A DNA stretch of 64,000 nt. Source: Variovorax sp. JS1663. Its GTDB lineage: Bacteria; Pseudomonadota; Gammaproteobacteria; Burkholderiales; Burkholderiaceae_C. The stretch covers positions 62,001 through 126,000 of the forward strand of contig NZ_LYMK01000009.1 in assembly GCF_002157355.1 (NCBI RefSeq), in the 5' to 3' direction. The stretch's first letter is position 1, and each line of letters begins with the position of its first letter. Made by a program: the position numbers and the translations under genes. Positions 9,034-17,376 of this stretch are shown one piece after another. Below the pieces are notes generated by a model. That model was not told the origin of the DNA and did not search any database. It worked only from the letters and a program-made list of their open reading frames with translations.

Positions 9034-10698
9034 CTATCCGCAAGCCCGGATGCGCTTTGCCGCCAACTCGGCAAGCATGATCGTGGGGAGGTTGGTATTC
9101 GCACTCGGGATGACGGGCATGACGGAGGCATCCGCAACGAACAGGTTCTCGATGCCATGCACCCGGAATTGCTCATCGACGACGGACATGGCATCGTCCG
9201 CCCGGCCCATGGCACAGGTGCCGACCGGATGCCCCATCGGACTGATCGAAGACAGGATCTGCTCGTCCGAGATCACGCGCCCACCTCCACGATGTGCGGC
9301 AGGCGCCCCGCTCTTGAATGCGCGACCGAAGATCTGGCGGCGAAGCAGGGCCGGCGAATTGGCAGCGGCCTCCGCCGCCATGGCCAGCACTTTCCCGGCA
9401 AGCCCGGGCCGGTTGAACTGCTTGATCGCCAATGCGCCAGGGAGCAGGAACGCTTCGTGGTACTGAGCGGCGACACCGGGATCATGGAGCAAGCGCTCGG
9501 CCTGCCGGGCGGCCGAAACCATGCGCGGACCATCTGCCGGGTCCGACATGAAGCGGAAGTGGATGTGGGGACCGTCCAACGGATCGGCGCTCTTGAGCCG
9601 GACCGATCCGCGAGACCTGGGCGCGTACAGCGCGCTTCCCACCAATGCGAAGTCAGGGCCATACGACTCTCCACTCACCCGTCCGATGACGAAATTGAAC
9701 AGATCGCTGGGCGGACAACCAGGCATCCCCGACGACGACCTGATGCCGGCCAGGGCAAAGCGCCGCAGATCCTGGGCGACACGCTTGCCGCGGGGCAGCG
9801 TGAGCGCGAAGAACATATAGGGATGGTTTTGCAGATTGCGCCCGACGCCAGGACGTTCGAGAACGGGTTGGATGCCCAGGGCTGCCAGCTCGCTTGCCGG
9901 CCCGATACCGGAGCGCAGCAGCAGCGTCGACGTATGGATGGCGCCCGCGCACACGACCACCCGACTGGCGCTCAAGTGAACGATCGCACCGTTCCGGTTG
10001 ACCTCCACGCCGAAGACGGCGCCTGCGCTGGTGCGCAGCCGGGTCACGTGGGCGTTCGGCAGGATTTCGAGGTTCGACCGTGCCCTCACCTCGGGCGTCA
10101 GGTAGCACCCGGCGGTGGTCACGCGTGCCTCCGCGTCGATGGCATTCGGCATTGAAAAAAAGCCGTCGCCAGGTTGCTCGTTGATGTCCGCCACGAAGGG
10201 CAGCCCGGCACGCTCGGCCGCCTCTTCCATGGCCCGCACGAAAGCCGGCCATTGCTCCCTCGGCGTGCGGGAGATCGCGTGCAATCCACCGGCCACGCCG
10301 CGTCGATCGCGGTCGTTCTCGATCCGCCGGAAATGAGGCAGGACCGTCTCCCAGGAAAAATTGCCGGCTCCCGCGTCGGCCCATTGCGCATAGTCGGATG
10401 GCACGCCGCGCAGCGCGAACATGCCGTTGATGCTCGAACCCCCACCCATCACGCGTGCCTGCGGATACGGCATCGGCGCGCCGCCGTCCGTTGCGGTGGC
10501 GGTCAGGCCGCTCCAGAAGTAGTTCGGGTTGAGCGTCGACGCCGGGAATGGATCGCGGATGTCCGCAGGCTCGCCGCCCGGGACGACGTCATCCCCGGCC
10601 TCGACCAGCAGGACACGGCAGCGGGGATCCTCTGACAGCCGAGCCGCGACTACCGCGCCGGCGGTGCCACCGCCCACGATCAGGAAGTCGTTTTGCAT
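9034..10698 (-). CDS. GMC-family FAD-dependent oxidoreductase
   Basis: A 554-residue glucose-methanol-choline oxidoreductase, probably an alcohol dehydrogenase or oxidase with FAD. Visible features: the Rossmann start DFLIVGGGTAGAVVAARLSE, GMC signature 1 VMGGGSSINGMFALRG, signature 2 around VVVCAGAIHTSTLLLRSGIG, and the C-terminal active site MGHPVGTCAMG (catalytic His) with SANTNLPTIMLAE. There is no signal peptide, so it should be cytosolic. It sits between a Bug receptor (18-bp gap) and an amidohydrolase (4-bp gap) in a tightly packed operon. The substrate would be an alcohol intermediate of the operon's pathway; this is inference. Confidence 0.9.
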   Translation of the reverse strand: MQNDFLIVGGGTAGAVVAARLSEDPRCRVLLVEAGDDVVPGGEPADIRDPFPASTLNPNYFWSGLTATATDGGAPMPYPQARVMGGGSSINGMFALRGVPSDYAQWADAGAGNFSWETVLPHFRRIENDRDRRGVAGGLHAISRTPREQWPAFVRAMEEAAERAGLPFVADINEQPGDGFFSMPNAIDAEARVTTAGCYLTPEVRARSNLEILPNAHVTRLRTSAGAVFGVEVNRNGAIVHLSASRVVVCAGAIHTSTLLLRSGIGPASELAALGIQPVLERPGVGRNLQNHPYMFFALTLPRGKRVAQDLRRFALAGIRSSSGMPGCPPSDLFNFVIGRVSGESYGPDFALVGSALYAPRSRGSVRLKSADPLDGPHIHFRFMSDPADGPRMVSAARQAERLLHDPGVAAQYHEAFLLPGALAIKQFNRPGLAGKVLAMAAEAAANSPALLRRQIFGRAFKSGAPAAHRGGGRVISDEQILSSISPMGHPVGTCAMGRADDAMSVVDEQFRVHGIENLFVADASVMPVIPSANTNLPTIMLAELAAKRIRACG

Positions 10699-10716
10699 GC
10701 TGCGCGCGGAGCCGCC

Positions 10717-11718
10717 CTACTCCGGCACGACGCCGGCGGCGCGGATCAGGCGGGTCATCAGCGGGAAGTCCTTTCGCAGTTGCGTGGCGAACGCCTCCGG
10801 CGTGGAGCCGACGGATTCCATGCTCAAGTCGCGGAGGGTGCGGCGCACCTCCGGTGTGGACAAGGCGCCGACCAGCGCCTGCTGCAACTTCCGCACGACC
10901 GCTTCAGGCGTCTGCGCGGGGGCGGCGAGGCCGATCCAGGGGGACATGCGAACCAGGGGGTCCGCCATCCCCTGCTCGGCGAAGGTCGGCACGTCGGGGG
11001 CGAGCGGGTCCCGCCGTTCACCCGTCACGGCCACCAGCTTCACCTGCCCTTTCTGCGCATAGCCGGCGGCCACGGCTGTGCCCAGGAAGGCGATATCGAT
11101 GTTGCCGCCCAGCAAGTCCTGCAGTGCAGGCGCGGCGCCGCGATAGGGCACATGCACCAGCGGTGCGCCGGCACGCAGGCCGAGTGCCTCGCCGATCAGG
11201 TGCGGATAAGTGGCCGGCCCCCAGGATCCGTAGCTGACCTTGCCGGGGTTGTCCCCGATGCTCTTCAGCACGTCCGGCAAGCCCGCGGCGGACTGCATGC
11301 CGGGCCGCACCATCATCGCCACGCCGTAACGCGCCAGGAGCGACACCGGCGCAAAGTCGCGCAGCGGGTCGTAGGGCATCTTCTTGACGACCCCCGTGAC
11401 GTTGATGAAGACGTCCGAGTTGGCAAAGAGCAGCGTATGGCCGTCCGCGGGCGCACGCGCGACTTCCGCACTGCCGATGGTGCCGCTGGCGCCGGGCTTG
11501 TTGTCGACGACGACCGGCTGCCCGACCGACTCGCTGAGCGACTGCGCGATCCGGCGGCCGAGGACGTCGGTCGGCCCGCCCGCGGGAAACGGGATCACCA
11601 GCCGGATCGGCTTGTTCGGGAACGGCACCTGCTGGGCGTTGGCCAGCGGAAGGCTCGACGCGACGCACGCAAGAATGCAGAAGGCGAGCTTCGCGGTCGC
11701 CCTGGATCGGATGTTCAT
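10717..11718 (-). CDS. Bug/TctC-family tripartite tricarboxylate transporter receptor (Bug 1)
   Basis: A 333-residue periplasmic solute-binding protein of the Bug family. The signal peptide is ARATAKLAFCILACVASSLPLANA-like, with predicted cleavage after ANAQ. The mature protein opens with PFPNKPIRLVIPFPAGGPTD, the family hallmark, then VVVDNKPGASGTIG and ADGHTLLFAN. Bug proteins bind carboxylates, amino acids or aromatic acids; no TctA/TctB membrane genes are nearby, so it is an orphan receptor. The ATG at 11718 overlaps the stop of the upstream NTF2-like gene as ATGA and is coupled to it. The ligand is probably the operon's substrate (inference). Confidence 0.92.
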   Translation of the reverse strand: MNIRSRATAKLAFCILACVASSLPLANAQQVPFPNKPIRLVIPFPAGGPTDVLGRRIAQSLSESVGQPVVVDNKPGASGTIGSAEVARAPADGHTLLFANSDVFINVTGVVKKMPYDPLRDFAPVSLLARYGVAMMVRPGMQSAAGLPDVLKSIGDNPGKVSYGSWGPATYPHLIGEALGLRAGAPLVHVPYRGAAPALQDLLGGNIDIAFLGTAVAAGYAQKGQVKLVAVTGERRDPLAPDVPTFAEQGMADPLVRMSPWIGLAAPAQTPEAVVRKLQQALVGALSTPEVRRTLRDLSMESVGSTPEAFATQLRKDFPLMTRLIRAAGVVPE

Positions 11719-12218
11719 GTTGTCTCCGGTGATGGGACCAGACCCGTGGCCGGCCGCGAGCGGCCGGGCCAGTCGTCCTCGATGAAAGTCACGCGCAGCA
11801 GAATGCGCCAGCGGCCATCGAGGCCTCGCTGCATCTTGTCCACGTACCGGCCCATTCCCCACACGAAGGACTTGCCGCCATCGCCCGCATCGATGCGGAA
11901 CATGTAGCTCACGACATCCGCCGTGTCCCCGTGCACGTCGACTGCGCTGTTGAGCACCAGGTGCTTGTGGTACTTGTCGGGCGCATGGCTATGCGTGGTC
12001 GCGAACTCCCGGGTTCCCGCAACGCCCTGCCACCGATTGACGGTGCCGTCCGGGCGGCGGGTCTCGCGAACCGCATCCTCCGTGAAGCAGTCCATCAAGC
12101 GCTCGACGTCGCCGTAGTCGAGGGCGTGGCCATACTGCATCAGCGTATCGAGGATCGCGTTGCGGTCCTCCAGCGCCTGCACGCGGGCCTTGAGCGCTGC
12201 AAAATCGTCCTGGGACAT
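11715..12218 (-). CDS. SnoaL/NTF2-like small protein
   Basis: A 167-residue protein of the NTF2-like superfamily (SnoaL_4 type), a cone-shaped fold used by small dehydratases, isomerases and ring-hydroxylating beta subunits. The typical start is LEDRNAILDTLMQYGHALDYGDVERLMDCFTEDA. H-x-x-x features (THSHAPDKYHKHLVLNS) and the closing strand WRILLRVTFIEDDW follow. The ATG at 12218 has GGAG six bases upstream; an in-frame ATG four codons earlier lacks a Shine-Dalgarno. The stop overlaps the Bug 1 start (ATGA). The catalytic role is unknown; a lyase, isomerase or dehydratase step in the operon's pathway is plausible. Confidence 0.82.
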   Translation of the reverse strand: MSQDDFAALKARVQALEDRNAILDTLMQYGHALDYGDVERLMDCFTEDAVRETRRPDGTVNRWQGVAGTREFATTHSHAPDKYHKHLVLNSAVDVHGDTADVVSYMFRIDAGDGGKSFVWGMGRYVDKMQRGLDGRWRILLRVTFIEDDWPGRSRPATGLVPSPETT

Positions 12219-12310
12219 TCTTGACTCCATGGAAATGTTGGGCAGTACGCGCCGCGCCTTGGCGGCATGAGCGCCGGCGGAACGGTCTTGAGCAGGGCGC
12301 GCCCGCCTCG

Positions 12311-13747
12311 CTAGTCCGTGATTTCGATCCGGAAGCCCTGCGCCCAACGAGCGCGAATGGGCTGCTCCGGGATGAGCGAGAAGCGCCGGCGGATGTTGTC
12401 TTTCGAGCGCTCCAGCGCTGCGCGAACCGTGGGCCAGTCGATGCCGACCAGGCGGCCATCACGCTTGACGACACGGCCGTCGACCATCACCGTGTCGACC
12501 AGGCTGGAGTGCCCGTAGCTCACGATCGCCGCGTAGGGGTCCCACATGGGAGCCAGGCCCAGGGCATCGGTCCGCAGCAGCAGCAGGTCCGCTTTCTTTC
12601 CCACTGCGAGGCTGCCCGTGATACCCCCGAGCCCGATCGCCTCGGCCGCGCGCACGGTGGCGATTTCCAGCACCTTCTTCTGGTGGACCTTGCGGGTCAT
12701 CTTGCGGGGGTTCTTCAACGACCGCTCCAGCCGCCACACGTTCAGCAGGGCCCGCATCTGCCCGAACATGTCGCCGCCGAAGTCGATGGTCGCGTCGATG
12801 CCGAGGCTCGACTGCCCACCCATCGCCGTGAACCGGTCGACAACGGGATAGGCGCCGTAGGTCATCTCGATCTCGATGGCGGAGCTGATCGACGCGCCGC
12901 CGTCGATGATCATCCGGAGCTCCTCGTCGGCGAGATGGTTGCCATGGACGAACAGCAGGTCCGGGCACATCTCGCCGGCTCGGTGCAACTCCCGCACCAC
13001 ATTGAGCGGCTCGCGAGCGCTCATGCCGACATGGATGCTGATGCGCGCCGGATGCAAGGTCCGGGCCCAGCGCAGTTCCTCCAGCATGGATGCCGATTCG
13101 GGCAGCGTTTCGAACTCGCGCGAAGCGATGCCGAAACGAACCCGCGCCGAATCGTCGGCGAAGTACTTCTCACGGATGCGCGTGGCATTGCGCTGGTGCC
13201 ACGCGTCGAGCGGGCCGTTGACGTCTCGAAGCAGGCCGGGGAGGTCCTGCGCCGGCCGTCCCGGCTGGTATGCCAGGTTGCGGTAGGTGCCGTAGCAATA
13301 GATGCCGCGGATGCCGGACCGCAGGAAGCCGGTTGCCAGGGCGTCCGAGTGCGCCTCCGACAACTGCAGATGCGAGTGATCGACCAGCGTCGTGATGCCG
13401 GAATCCAGCGCTTCCAGCGCGCCGACCCAGTTCGCCAGTTCGGCATCCTCGGGCTCGTAGCTGACGCAATACATGCCTCGGATGTACGTCATGTAGTCGA
13501 GCAGGTTCCAGTCGGTCCTCACACCGTGCAGAGGTGTCTGCCACGTGTGGCGGTGGGTGTCGACGAAGCCCGGACACATCACCATGCCCGCTCCGTCGAC
13601 GACCTCTGCGTCGTCGACCGTCAGTGCCGGCGCGATAGCCGCGATGCGATCGCCTTCGACGAGGAGATCGCCCACCGGCATGTCCGCCGACTTGCCGTCC
13701 ATCGTGAGGATGGTGGCGCCCTTGAACAGGATGCGCTGCTGGTTCAC
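12311..13747 (-). CDS. Amidohydrolase, second Atz/Trz-type member of the operon
   Basis: A 478-residue amidohydrolase, related to the enzyme encoded at 7608-9029; both share an H-x-H-T-W-Q-T-x-L-x-G-V stretch. Metal ligands are complete: THRHTWQ (His65, His67), SIHVGMS, FVHGNHLADE and GIDATIDFGGD. LTMDG near the N-terminus and GKKADLLLLRTD near the C-terminus form the composite beta sandwich. It differs from the first copy around the second and third ligands (HVGMS versus HQGG, GNHL versus GNDL), suggesting a different substrate. It lies 22 bp downstream of the Bug 2 gene and 92 bp upstream of the NTF2-like gene. Confidence 0.88.
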   Translation of the reverse strand: MNQQRILFKGATILTMDGKSADMPVGDLLVEGDRIAAIAPALTVDDAEVVDGAGMVMCPGFVDTHRHTWQTPLHGVRTDWNLLDYMTYIRGMYCVSYEPEDAELANWVGALEALDSGITTLVDHSHLQLSEAHSDALATGFLRSGIRGIYCYGTYRNLAYQPGRPAQDLPGLLRDVNGPLDAWHQRNATRIREKYFADDSARVRFGIASREFETLPESASMLEELRWARTLHPARISIHVGMSAREPLNVVRELHRAGEMCPDLLFVHGNHLADEELRMIIDGGASISSAIEIEMTYGAYPVVDRFTAMGGQSSLGIDATIDFGGDMFGQMRALLNVWRLERSLKNPRKMTRKVHQKKVLEIATVRAAEAIGLGGITGSLAVGKKADLLLLRTDALGLAPMWDPYAAIVSYGHSSLVDTVMVDGRVVKRDGRLVGIDWPTVRAALERSKDNIRRRFSLIPEQPIRARWAQGFRIEITD

Positions 13748-13769
13748 GTTCGTGCGAACTCGCGACGGG

Positions 13770-14768
13770 CTACCTGGCGGCGGCGCGCAGGTTGCCCTTC
13801 TGCACGACGTCTTTCCACTTCGCCATGTCCTTGGCGACCATGCTGCCCAGCGCGGCGGGCGTTCCGCCCACCGGGATGTAGCCGTTGGCCTTCAGCACGG
13901 CCAGCAACTCCGGAGACGAGAGCGACTTGTTGATCGCGCCATTCAACTTGGCGATGGCCTCCGGGGGCGTTCCGGACGGCGCGAAGATGGCGAACCAGCT
14001 GTTGCCCTCCAGGTTCTCCACACCTTGCGAAACGAAGGTGGCGGCTTCCGGCACGAAGGTCCATCGCTCGTTGCCAGTGACCGCGATCGGCCGCAACTTG
14101 CCTGACTCGACGAAGGGCTTGAGCCCGGCCGCATCGAAGGTCATGTCGACCTGACCGGCGGCCACCGCGGTCGCTGCCGGTGGTGTTCCCTGGAAAGGCA
14201 CGTGGAGCAGGTCGAGCCGGGTCTGCAGCTTGAAAAGCTCGGCCATCAGGTGGTAGCCGCTGCCCTCGCCTGCACTGGCATAGGACAACTGCCGTCCCGC
14301 GGTTCGGGCGTACTCGCGCAATTCCTTGATGTCGTGGATCGGGAGGGAACTGCTGACCGCGAGCATCGCGGGAGAGTCGGCCACGTAGGCCACGGGTGCG
14401 AAGTCCTTGATGGGGTCGTACTGCAGGGAAGGTTCCCACGCAGCCGCCACGCTGAAGTTGGCGATGGTTCCGAGGTAGATGGTGTAGCCGTCCGCGGGCG
14501 ACTTCGCCGCAACGGCGGTGCCGATCTTCCCGGCCGCACCGGCCCGGTTGTCGACGATAACAGGCTGCCCCAGCTGCTTTCCCAGTTCCACGCCCAGCGC
14601 CCGGCCCAGGACGTCGGTGCTTCCGCCCGCAGGCCAGGGCACGATCAGGCGGATCGGCTTGTTGGGATAGGGCTGTGCCTGGGCGCCGGCGGAAAAAAGC
14701 CCCGTGGCGGTCCAGACGATGGCGGCGGTCAGCGCGGACGTGAGTCTGCGTCGTGTCGGATGTCTCAT
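13770..14768 (-). CDS. Bug/TctC-family receptor (Bug 2)
   Basis: A 332-residue periplasmic binding protein. The signal peptide has Arg-rich n-region MRHPTRRR and hydrophobic LTSALTAAIVWTATGLF, with cleavage near AQAQP. The mature N-terminus is YPNKPIRLIVPWPAGGSTD, then VIVDNRAGAAGKIG, SPADGYTIYLGT and LLHVPFQGTPPAATAV. It is the first gene of the six-gene minus-strand operon and faces the LysR gene at 14860 across 91 bp. Bug 1 in the same operon is a distinct paralogue, so two receptors may present different substrates or diastereomers. The start at 14768 puts the signal peptide at the N-terminus; the open frame continues far upstream over the LysR gene and is not coding there. Confidence 0.92.
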   Translation of the reverse strand: MRHPTRRRLTSALTAAIVWTATGLFSAGAQAQPYPNKPIRLIVPWPAGGSTDVLGRALGVELGKQLGQPVIVDNRAGAAGKIGTAVAAKSPADGYTIYLGTIANFSVAAAWEPSLQYDPIKDFAPVAYVADSPAMLAVSSSLPIHDIKELREYARTAGRQLSYASAGEGSGYHLMAELFKLQTRLDLLHVPFQGTPPAATAVAAGQVDMTFDAAGLKPFVESGKLRPIAVTGNERWTFVPEAATFVSQGVENLEGNSWFAIFAPSGTPPEAIAKLNGAINKSLSSPELLAVLKANGYIPVGGTPAALGSMVAKDMAKWKDVVQKGNLRAAAR

Positions 14769-14859
14769 GTTTCGGCTCCTTGCCGCTGTTGTGAGTCGAA
14801 TCCTAGGCAGCGCAGGCATGTCAGTAAAATTAATTCTTTGCTTTCTGTAAGTAGCAAAA
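14769..14859. promoter_or_regulatory. Divergent promoter region between Bug 2 operon and LysR
   Basis: A 91-bp region between divergent starts. An AT-rich core (about 14821-14858) contains GTAAAATTAATTC and CTTTCTGTAAG, offering several T-N11-A LysR-type half-sites. No single clean palindrome stands out. Confidence 0.4.
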
Positions 14860-15768
14860 GTGATCAACGTATCGACCCGCGTGCTTCGCGCGCTGATTGC
14901 GCTGGACGAGCTTCGGCACTTCTCGCTGGCCGCGGAACGCTGCAACGTGACGCAGTCGGCGTTCAGCCAGATGATCGCGAAGCTGGAAACCGAGGTTGGC
15001 CTGCGCCTGGTGGATCGGGACAGGCGCCGGGTCAGCCTGACGGGCGACGGCGAACGCCTGGTCGCCTCGGCGCGGCGGGTGGTCGGCGAGCTCGACGAGA
15101 TCGGGGCCGACCTGCGCGACCGCGCCAGCATGGGCAAGGGACGCGTCGCCATCGCGACTTCACCTCCCTTCGCGGCGCACTGGCTGCCGCCATTGATTGC
15201 GCAGTTCCGCGCCAGGTACCCGGGCATCCGTGTCGAGCTGTTCGACCACCTGCCTCCACGATGCATGGAACTGGTTCGCGAGCGGCAGGCGGATTTCGCT
15301 ATCCTCAGCGCGCCCGGGCCGCTGGCGGGCCTGCAATACCGCGTGCTGCTGCAGGAGTCGTTCGTGCTCGCGTGCCCCGCCGGCCACCAGCTCGCTTCAC
15401 GCAAGCGGGTCGGCTTGCGCGACCTCGACGGCGCGCGCTTGATCCGCTACGCCCGCTCGGGCAGCATCGGCCAGCACCTGGAATACGCGATGCGCGGCAT
15501 CACGGTGGAGGACGCGATGGAAGTGGAGCACTTGCCGACGGTGGCCGGCCTGGTCGCCGCAGGACTCGGGGTCAGCGTGGTGCCAAGGATCGCCGTGCCG
15601 TTCTTCGACGCGACGAAAGTGGCCCTCGTGCCGGTGGTCTCACCGGGTCTGGAACGCCCCATCCATCTCGTGTGGCAGACCTCGCGCGTGCTCGGTCCCG
15701 CGGCGCAGGCTTTCGTCGATCTGCTGGAGTCGCACTTGCCGCGCCAGAAGCGGGCGAGAGCAGATTGA
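14860..15768 (+). CDS. LysR-family regulator of the amidohydrolase/GMC operon
   Basis: A 302-residue LysR regulator. The HTH is standard: LRALIALDELRHFSLAAERC followed by NVTQSAFSQMIAKLETEVGL. The effector domain begins near GRVAIATSPPFAAHWLPPLI, and GVSVVPRIAVPFF is the typical C-terminal loop. The start codon is GTG at 14860; no ATG fits the conserved N-terminus. It is divergent from the six-gene operon, which is its likely target. The ligand is probably the substrate or an early intermediate (inference). Confidence 0.9.
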   Translation: MINVSTRVLRALIALDELRHFSLAAERCNVTQSAFSQMIAKLETEVGLRLVDRDRRRVSLTGDGERLVASARRVVGELDEIGADLRDRASMGKGRVAIATSPPFAAHWLPPLIAQFRARYPGIRVELFDHLPPRCMELVRERQADFAILSAPGPLAGLQYRVLLQESFVLACPAGHQLASRKRVGLRDLDGARLIRYARSGSIGQHLEYAMRGITVEDAMEVEHLPTVAGLVAAGLGVSVVPRIAVPFFDATKVALVPVVSPGLERPIHLVWQTSRVLGPAAQAFVDLLESHLPRQKRARAD

Positions 15769-15793
15769 AGGCTCGAGCGCCATGGCGATCAGT

Positions 15794-16588
15794 TCACGAC
15801 CGCGGAGGGCTGGGTGGCGCCTGCGTGGCACGCCGCCCCTTGGCGATCACGTTGTCGAGCCAGTCGTCGATCTCGATCCTGCTGAAGATGAAGATCAGCG
15901 CCACGGACGCCGTGTTGAAGACCACCAGCCCCATGTTGCCATCCCTCATCAGGTAGGAGGCCGCCGGCGCCACGCTCGTGCAGACCATGGTGGCAGCCCC
16001 CATGCCGGTGTAGTGCATCGCGCAGACGGCCACGCCCATCACGGCGGCCGCGATGAACTGGTGCGCCAGCTCCGTGAGGTTGAAGGCCAGCCATAGCGCC
16101 GTCGCCGCCGCGCCGATGGCGATCGCGACGGAGGCGGTCACCATGAGCCAATCGAAATCCATGCTCGCGCGCATGTTCATGGCGAACATGCCGATGTAGT
16201 GCATCACGCACACGCCGATGCCTGCCAGCAGGCTGCCGGCCAACCAGCCGCCGCGCGTGAAGCGCCTGCCGCCGGCCAGGTACAGGGCAATGCCCGAGAG
16301 CGCGATCGCGGCGACCAGCGACAGGACCGTGAGCGGCACGTCGTACGCGACCGTCACGGGCAGCCGGTAGGCCACCATGCCGATGAAATGCATGGACCAG
16401 ATGCCGATGCCGCCCAGCGCCACCGCGCCACCGGCCAGCATGGAGAGGTCGAGCGAGCCGTCGCGGCGCACCAGCTTGTGGGCACACAGCAAGGCCAGCA
16501 ACGAGCCGAAGAAGGAGATCACATACGAGAGCGCGACGGCGCCGGCGTCATAGCGCGGAGACAGCAGTTGGCCGACGACGGGATCCAT
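15794..16588 (-). CDS. MHYT-domain integral membrane protein
   Basis: A 264-residue membrane protein with three copies of the MHYT signature: SMHFIGM, VMHYIGM and AMHYTGM, each at the outer end of a transmembrane helix. About seven hydrophobic segments are visible. MHYT domains are proposed to bind copper and sense O2, CO or NO. Here no GGDEF, EAL or kinase domain follows; the protein ends shortly after FSRIEIDDWLDNVIAKGRR, so it is a stand-alone sensor. It lies convergent with the LysR gene (25-bp gap). A signalling role would need a partner, and none is adjacent. Confidence 0.9.
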   Translation of the reverse strand: MDPVVGQLLSPRYDAGAVALSYVISFFGSLLALLCAHKLVRRDGSLDLSMLAGGAVALGGIGIWSMHFIGMVAYRLPVTVAYDVPLTVLSLVAAIALSGIALYLAGGRRFTRGGWLAGSLLAGIGVCVMHYIGMFAMNMRASMDFDWLMVTASVAIAIGAAATALWLAFNLTELAHQFIAAAVMGVAVCAMHYTGMGAATMVCTSVAPAASYLMRDGNMGLVVFNTASVALIFIFSRIEIDDWLDNVIAKGRRATQAPPSPPRS

Positions 16589-16713
16589 GGCTTCCTTGGG
16601 TGAACCGGATGATCGTACGGTCCAAGCCCAAGGCGGCAGGAATTCAGCGGCGACCTCCCCGCTAGGAAATGTGCACTTTTTGGCGTCTGGTCACCCGCCT
16701 CGCAGCAGCGCCG
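16589..16713. other. Non-coding gap upstream of MHYT gene
   Basis: The 788-bp interval between the MHYT gene and the SDR operon has no intact gene. This first part holds no recognisable feature; the remainder contains the two gene fragments and the SDR promoter described separately. Confidence 0.6.
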
Positions 16714-16884
16714 CCACCTGAGGACCTGGGCGCCGCCGGCCGAGGCCCAGTGCACGATCTGCTCGACGGTCACCGCGTCGGCCCCGGTCTCGCCCTCGCC
16801 TTCCGGTCTCGGCCGGGCCTGCGCGCCGGCGTGGGCGCGGTGCAGCAGCCAGGCGAAGTGCAGCTCGCTGATCATATCGGCCGC
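16714..16884 (-). pseudogene. Internal fragment of an amidohydrolase gene
   Basis: The minus-strand translation AADMISELHFAWLLHRA, then TGADAVTVEQIVHWASAGGA, resembles the region after the last metal Asp in 8-oxoguanine/cytosine-deaminase-type amidohydrolases (E-x-x-A-x-L-L-x-R...A-T-x-G-G-A-x-V-L-G). It is cut off by a stop at 16885-16887 on the upstream side and loses similarity after AQVLRW on the downstream side. About 57 codons survive, with no plausible start or complete domain. I read it as a degraded remnant; family assignment is by eye. Confidence 0.6.
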
Positions 16885-16885
16885 C

Positions 16886-17218
16886 TACGTCGGGCGCAGC
16901 GCTGGCCGATCCTCAAGCCTTCCGGGCTGGGATCAGCTCGTCGCCTTCGATGTGGATACGGGGCGCAAGACTGAGTACAACTTTGGTGACCGGTGGTGCA
17001 TCGAAGAACACATCTATGTCCGGACCTCCGGCACGGGGCCTGCCTCATGGATCGTCGGCACCGGCTTGGACATGGAGCGCCGGCAGACCGCCCTGATGGT
17101 TTTTTCGGCGGCCGACATTGCGGGTGGCCCCATTGCACTGGCCTACCTGCCCCGTGCCTTGCCCTTCGGTCTGCCCGGAATATTCGCACCGGCATCAGCA
17201 ACAACGTCACAGCGCTAG
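16886..17218 (+). pseudogene. C-terminal fragment of a carotenoid oxygenase (RPE65/lignostilbene dioxygenase family)
   Basis: The plus-strand frame reads VAFDVDTGRKTEYNFGD, CIEEHIYVRTSG, WIVGTGLDMERRQTALMVF and LPRALPFGLPGIF before the TAG at 17216-17218. This matches the last blades of carotenoid-cleavage dioxygenases (D-x-x-T-G-R, E-x-x-F/Y-V, T...L-x-V-F-D-A, L-P-x-x-x-P-x-G-x-H-G). The iron-ligand His expected in the terminal G-x-H-G is Pro here (GLPG). Roughly 110 of about 480 residues remain and no start region is present. It abuts the amidohydrolase fragment head-on at about 16885, so it is a relic. Confidence 0.6.
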
Positions 17219-17278
17219 ACATCAAGGTCGGTCGATCGGCCAGCAGGGAGTCGTCCAAACCGCCGATCGCGGCCTCGT

Positions 17279-17358
17279 TTGACGTTCGCCCAAACTTTTC
17301 TTGACAGACGTCAAGGCGATTTCTAGCATTTATGCGGACGTCTTGACAGTCGTCCAAA
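17279..17358. promoter_or_regulatory. Three repeated TTGAC-type operator sites
   Basis: Three related elements precede the SDR gene: TTGACGTTCGCCCAAAC (from 17279), TTGACAGACGTCAAG (17301-17315, a perfect inverted repeat with the preceding C) and TTGACAGTCGTCCAAA (17343-17358). A further partial match, CGTCCAAAC, lies at 17252-17260. Spacings of 22 and 42 bp put the three sites on about the same helical face. One overlaps the -35 and one lies downstream of the inferred transcription start, the layout of a TetR- or GntR-type repressor. No such regulator gene is adjacent. Confidence 0.55.
17301..17329 (+). promoter_or_regulatory. Sigma70-type promoter of the SDR-thiolase operon
   Basis: A perfect -35 hexamer TTGACA (17301-17306), a 17-base spacer, and TAGCAT (17324-17329) as a 4/6 -10. 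The expected start near 17336 leaves a leader of about 40 bases before the SDR ATG, with GGAGACAAGG as the ribosome binding region. The -35 is embedded in the palindrome CTTGAC-AGAC-GTCAAG, so a repressor bound there would block polymerase. Confidence 0.6.
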
Positions 17359-17376
17359 ACATAAAGGAGACAAGGC

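Noticed and set aside
16952..17218. An 88-codon intact small gene
   Set aside because: The frame aligns by eye with the C-terminus of carotenoid oxygenases and lacks a proper start, so it was called a pseudogene fragment.
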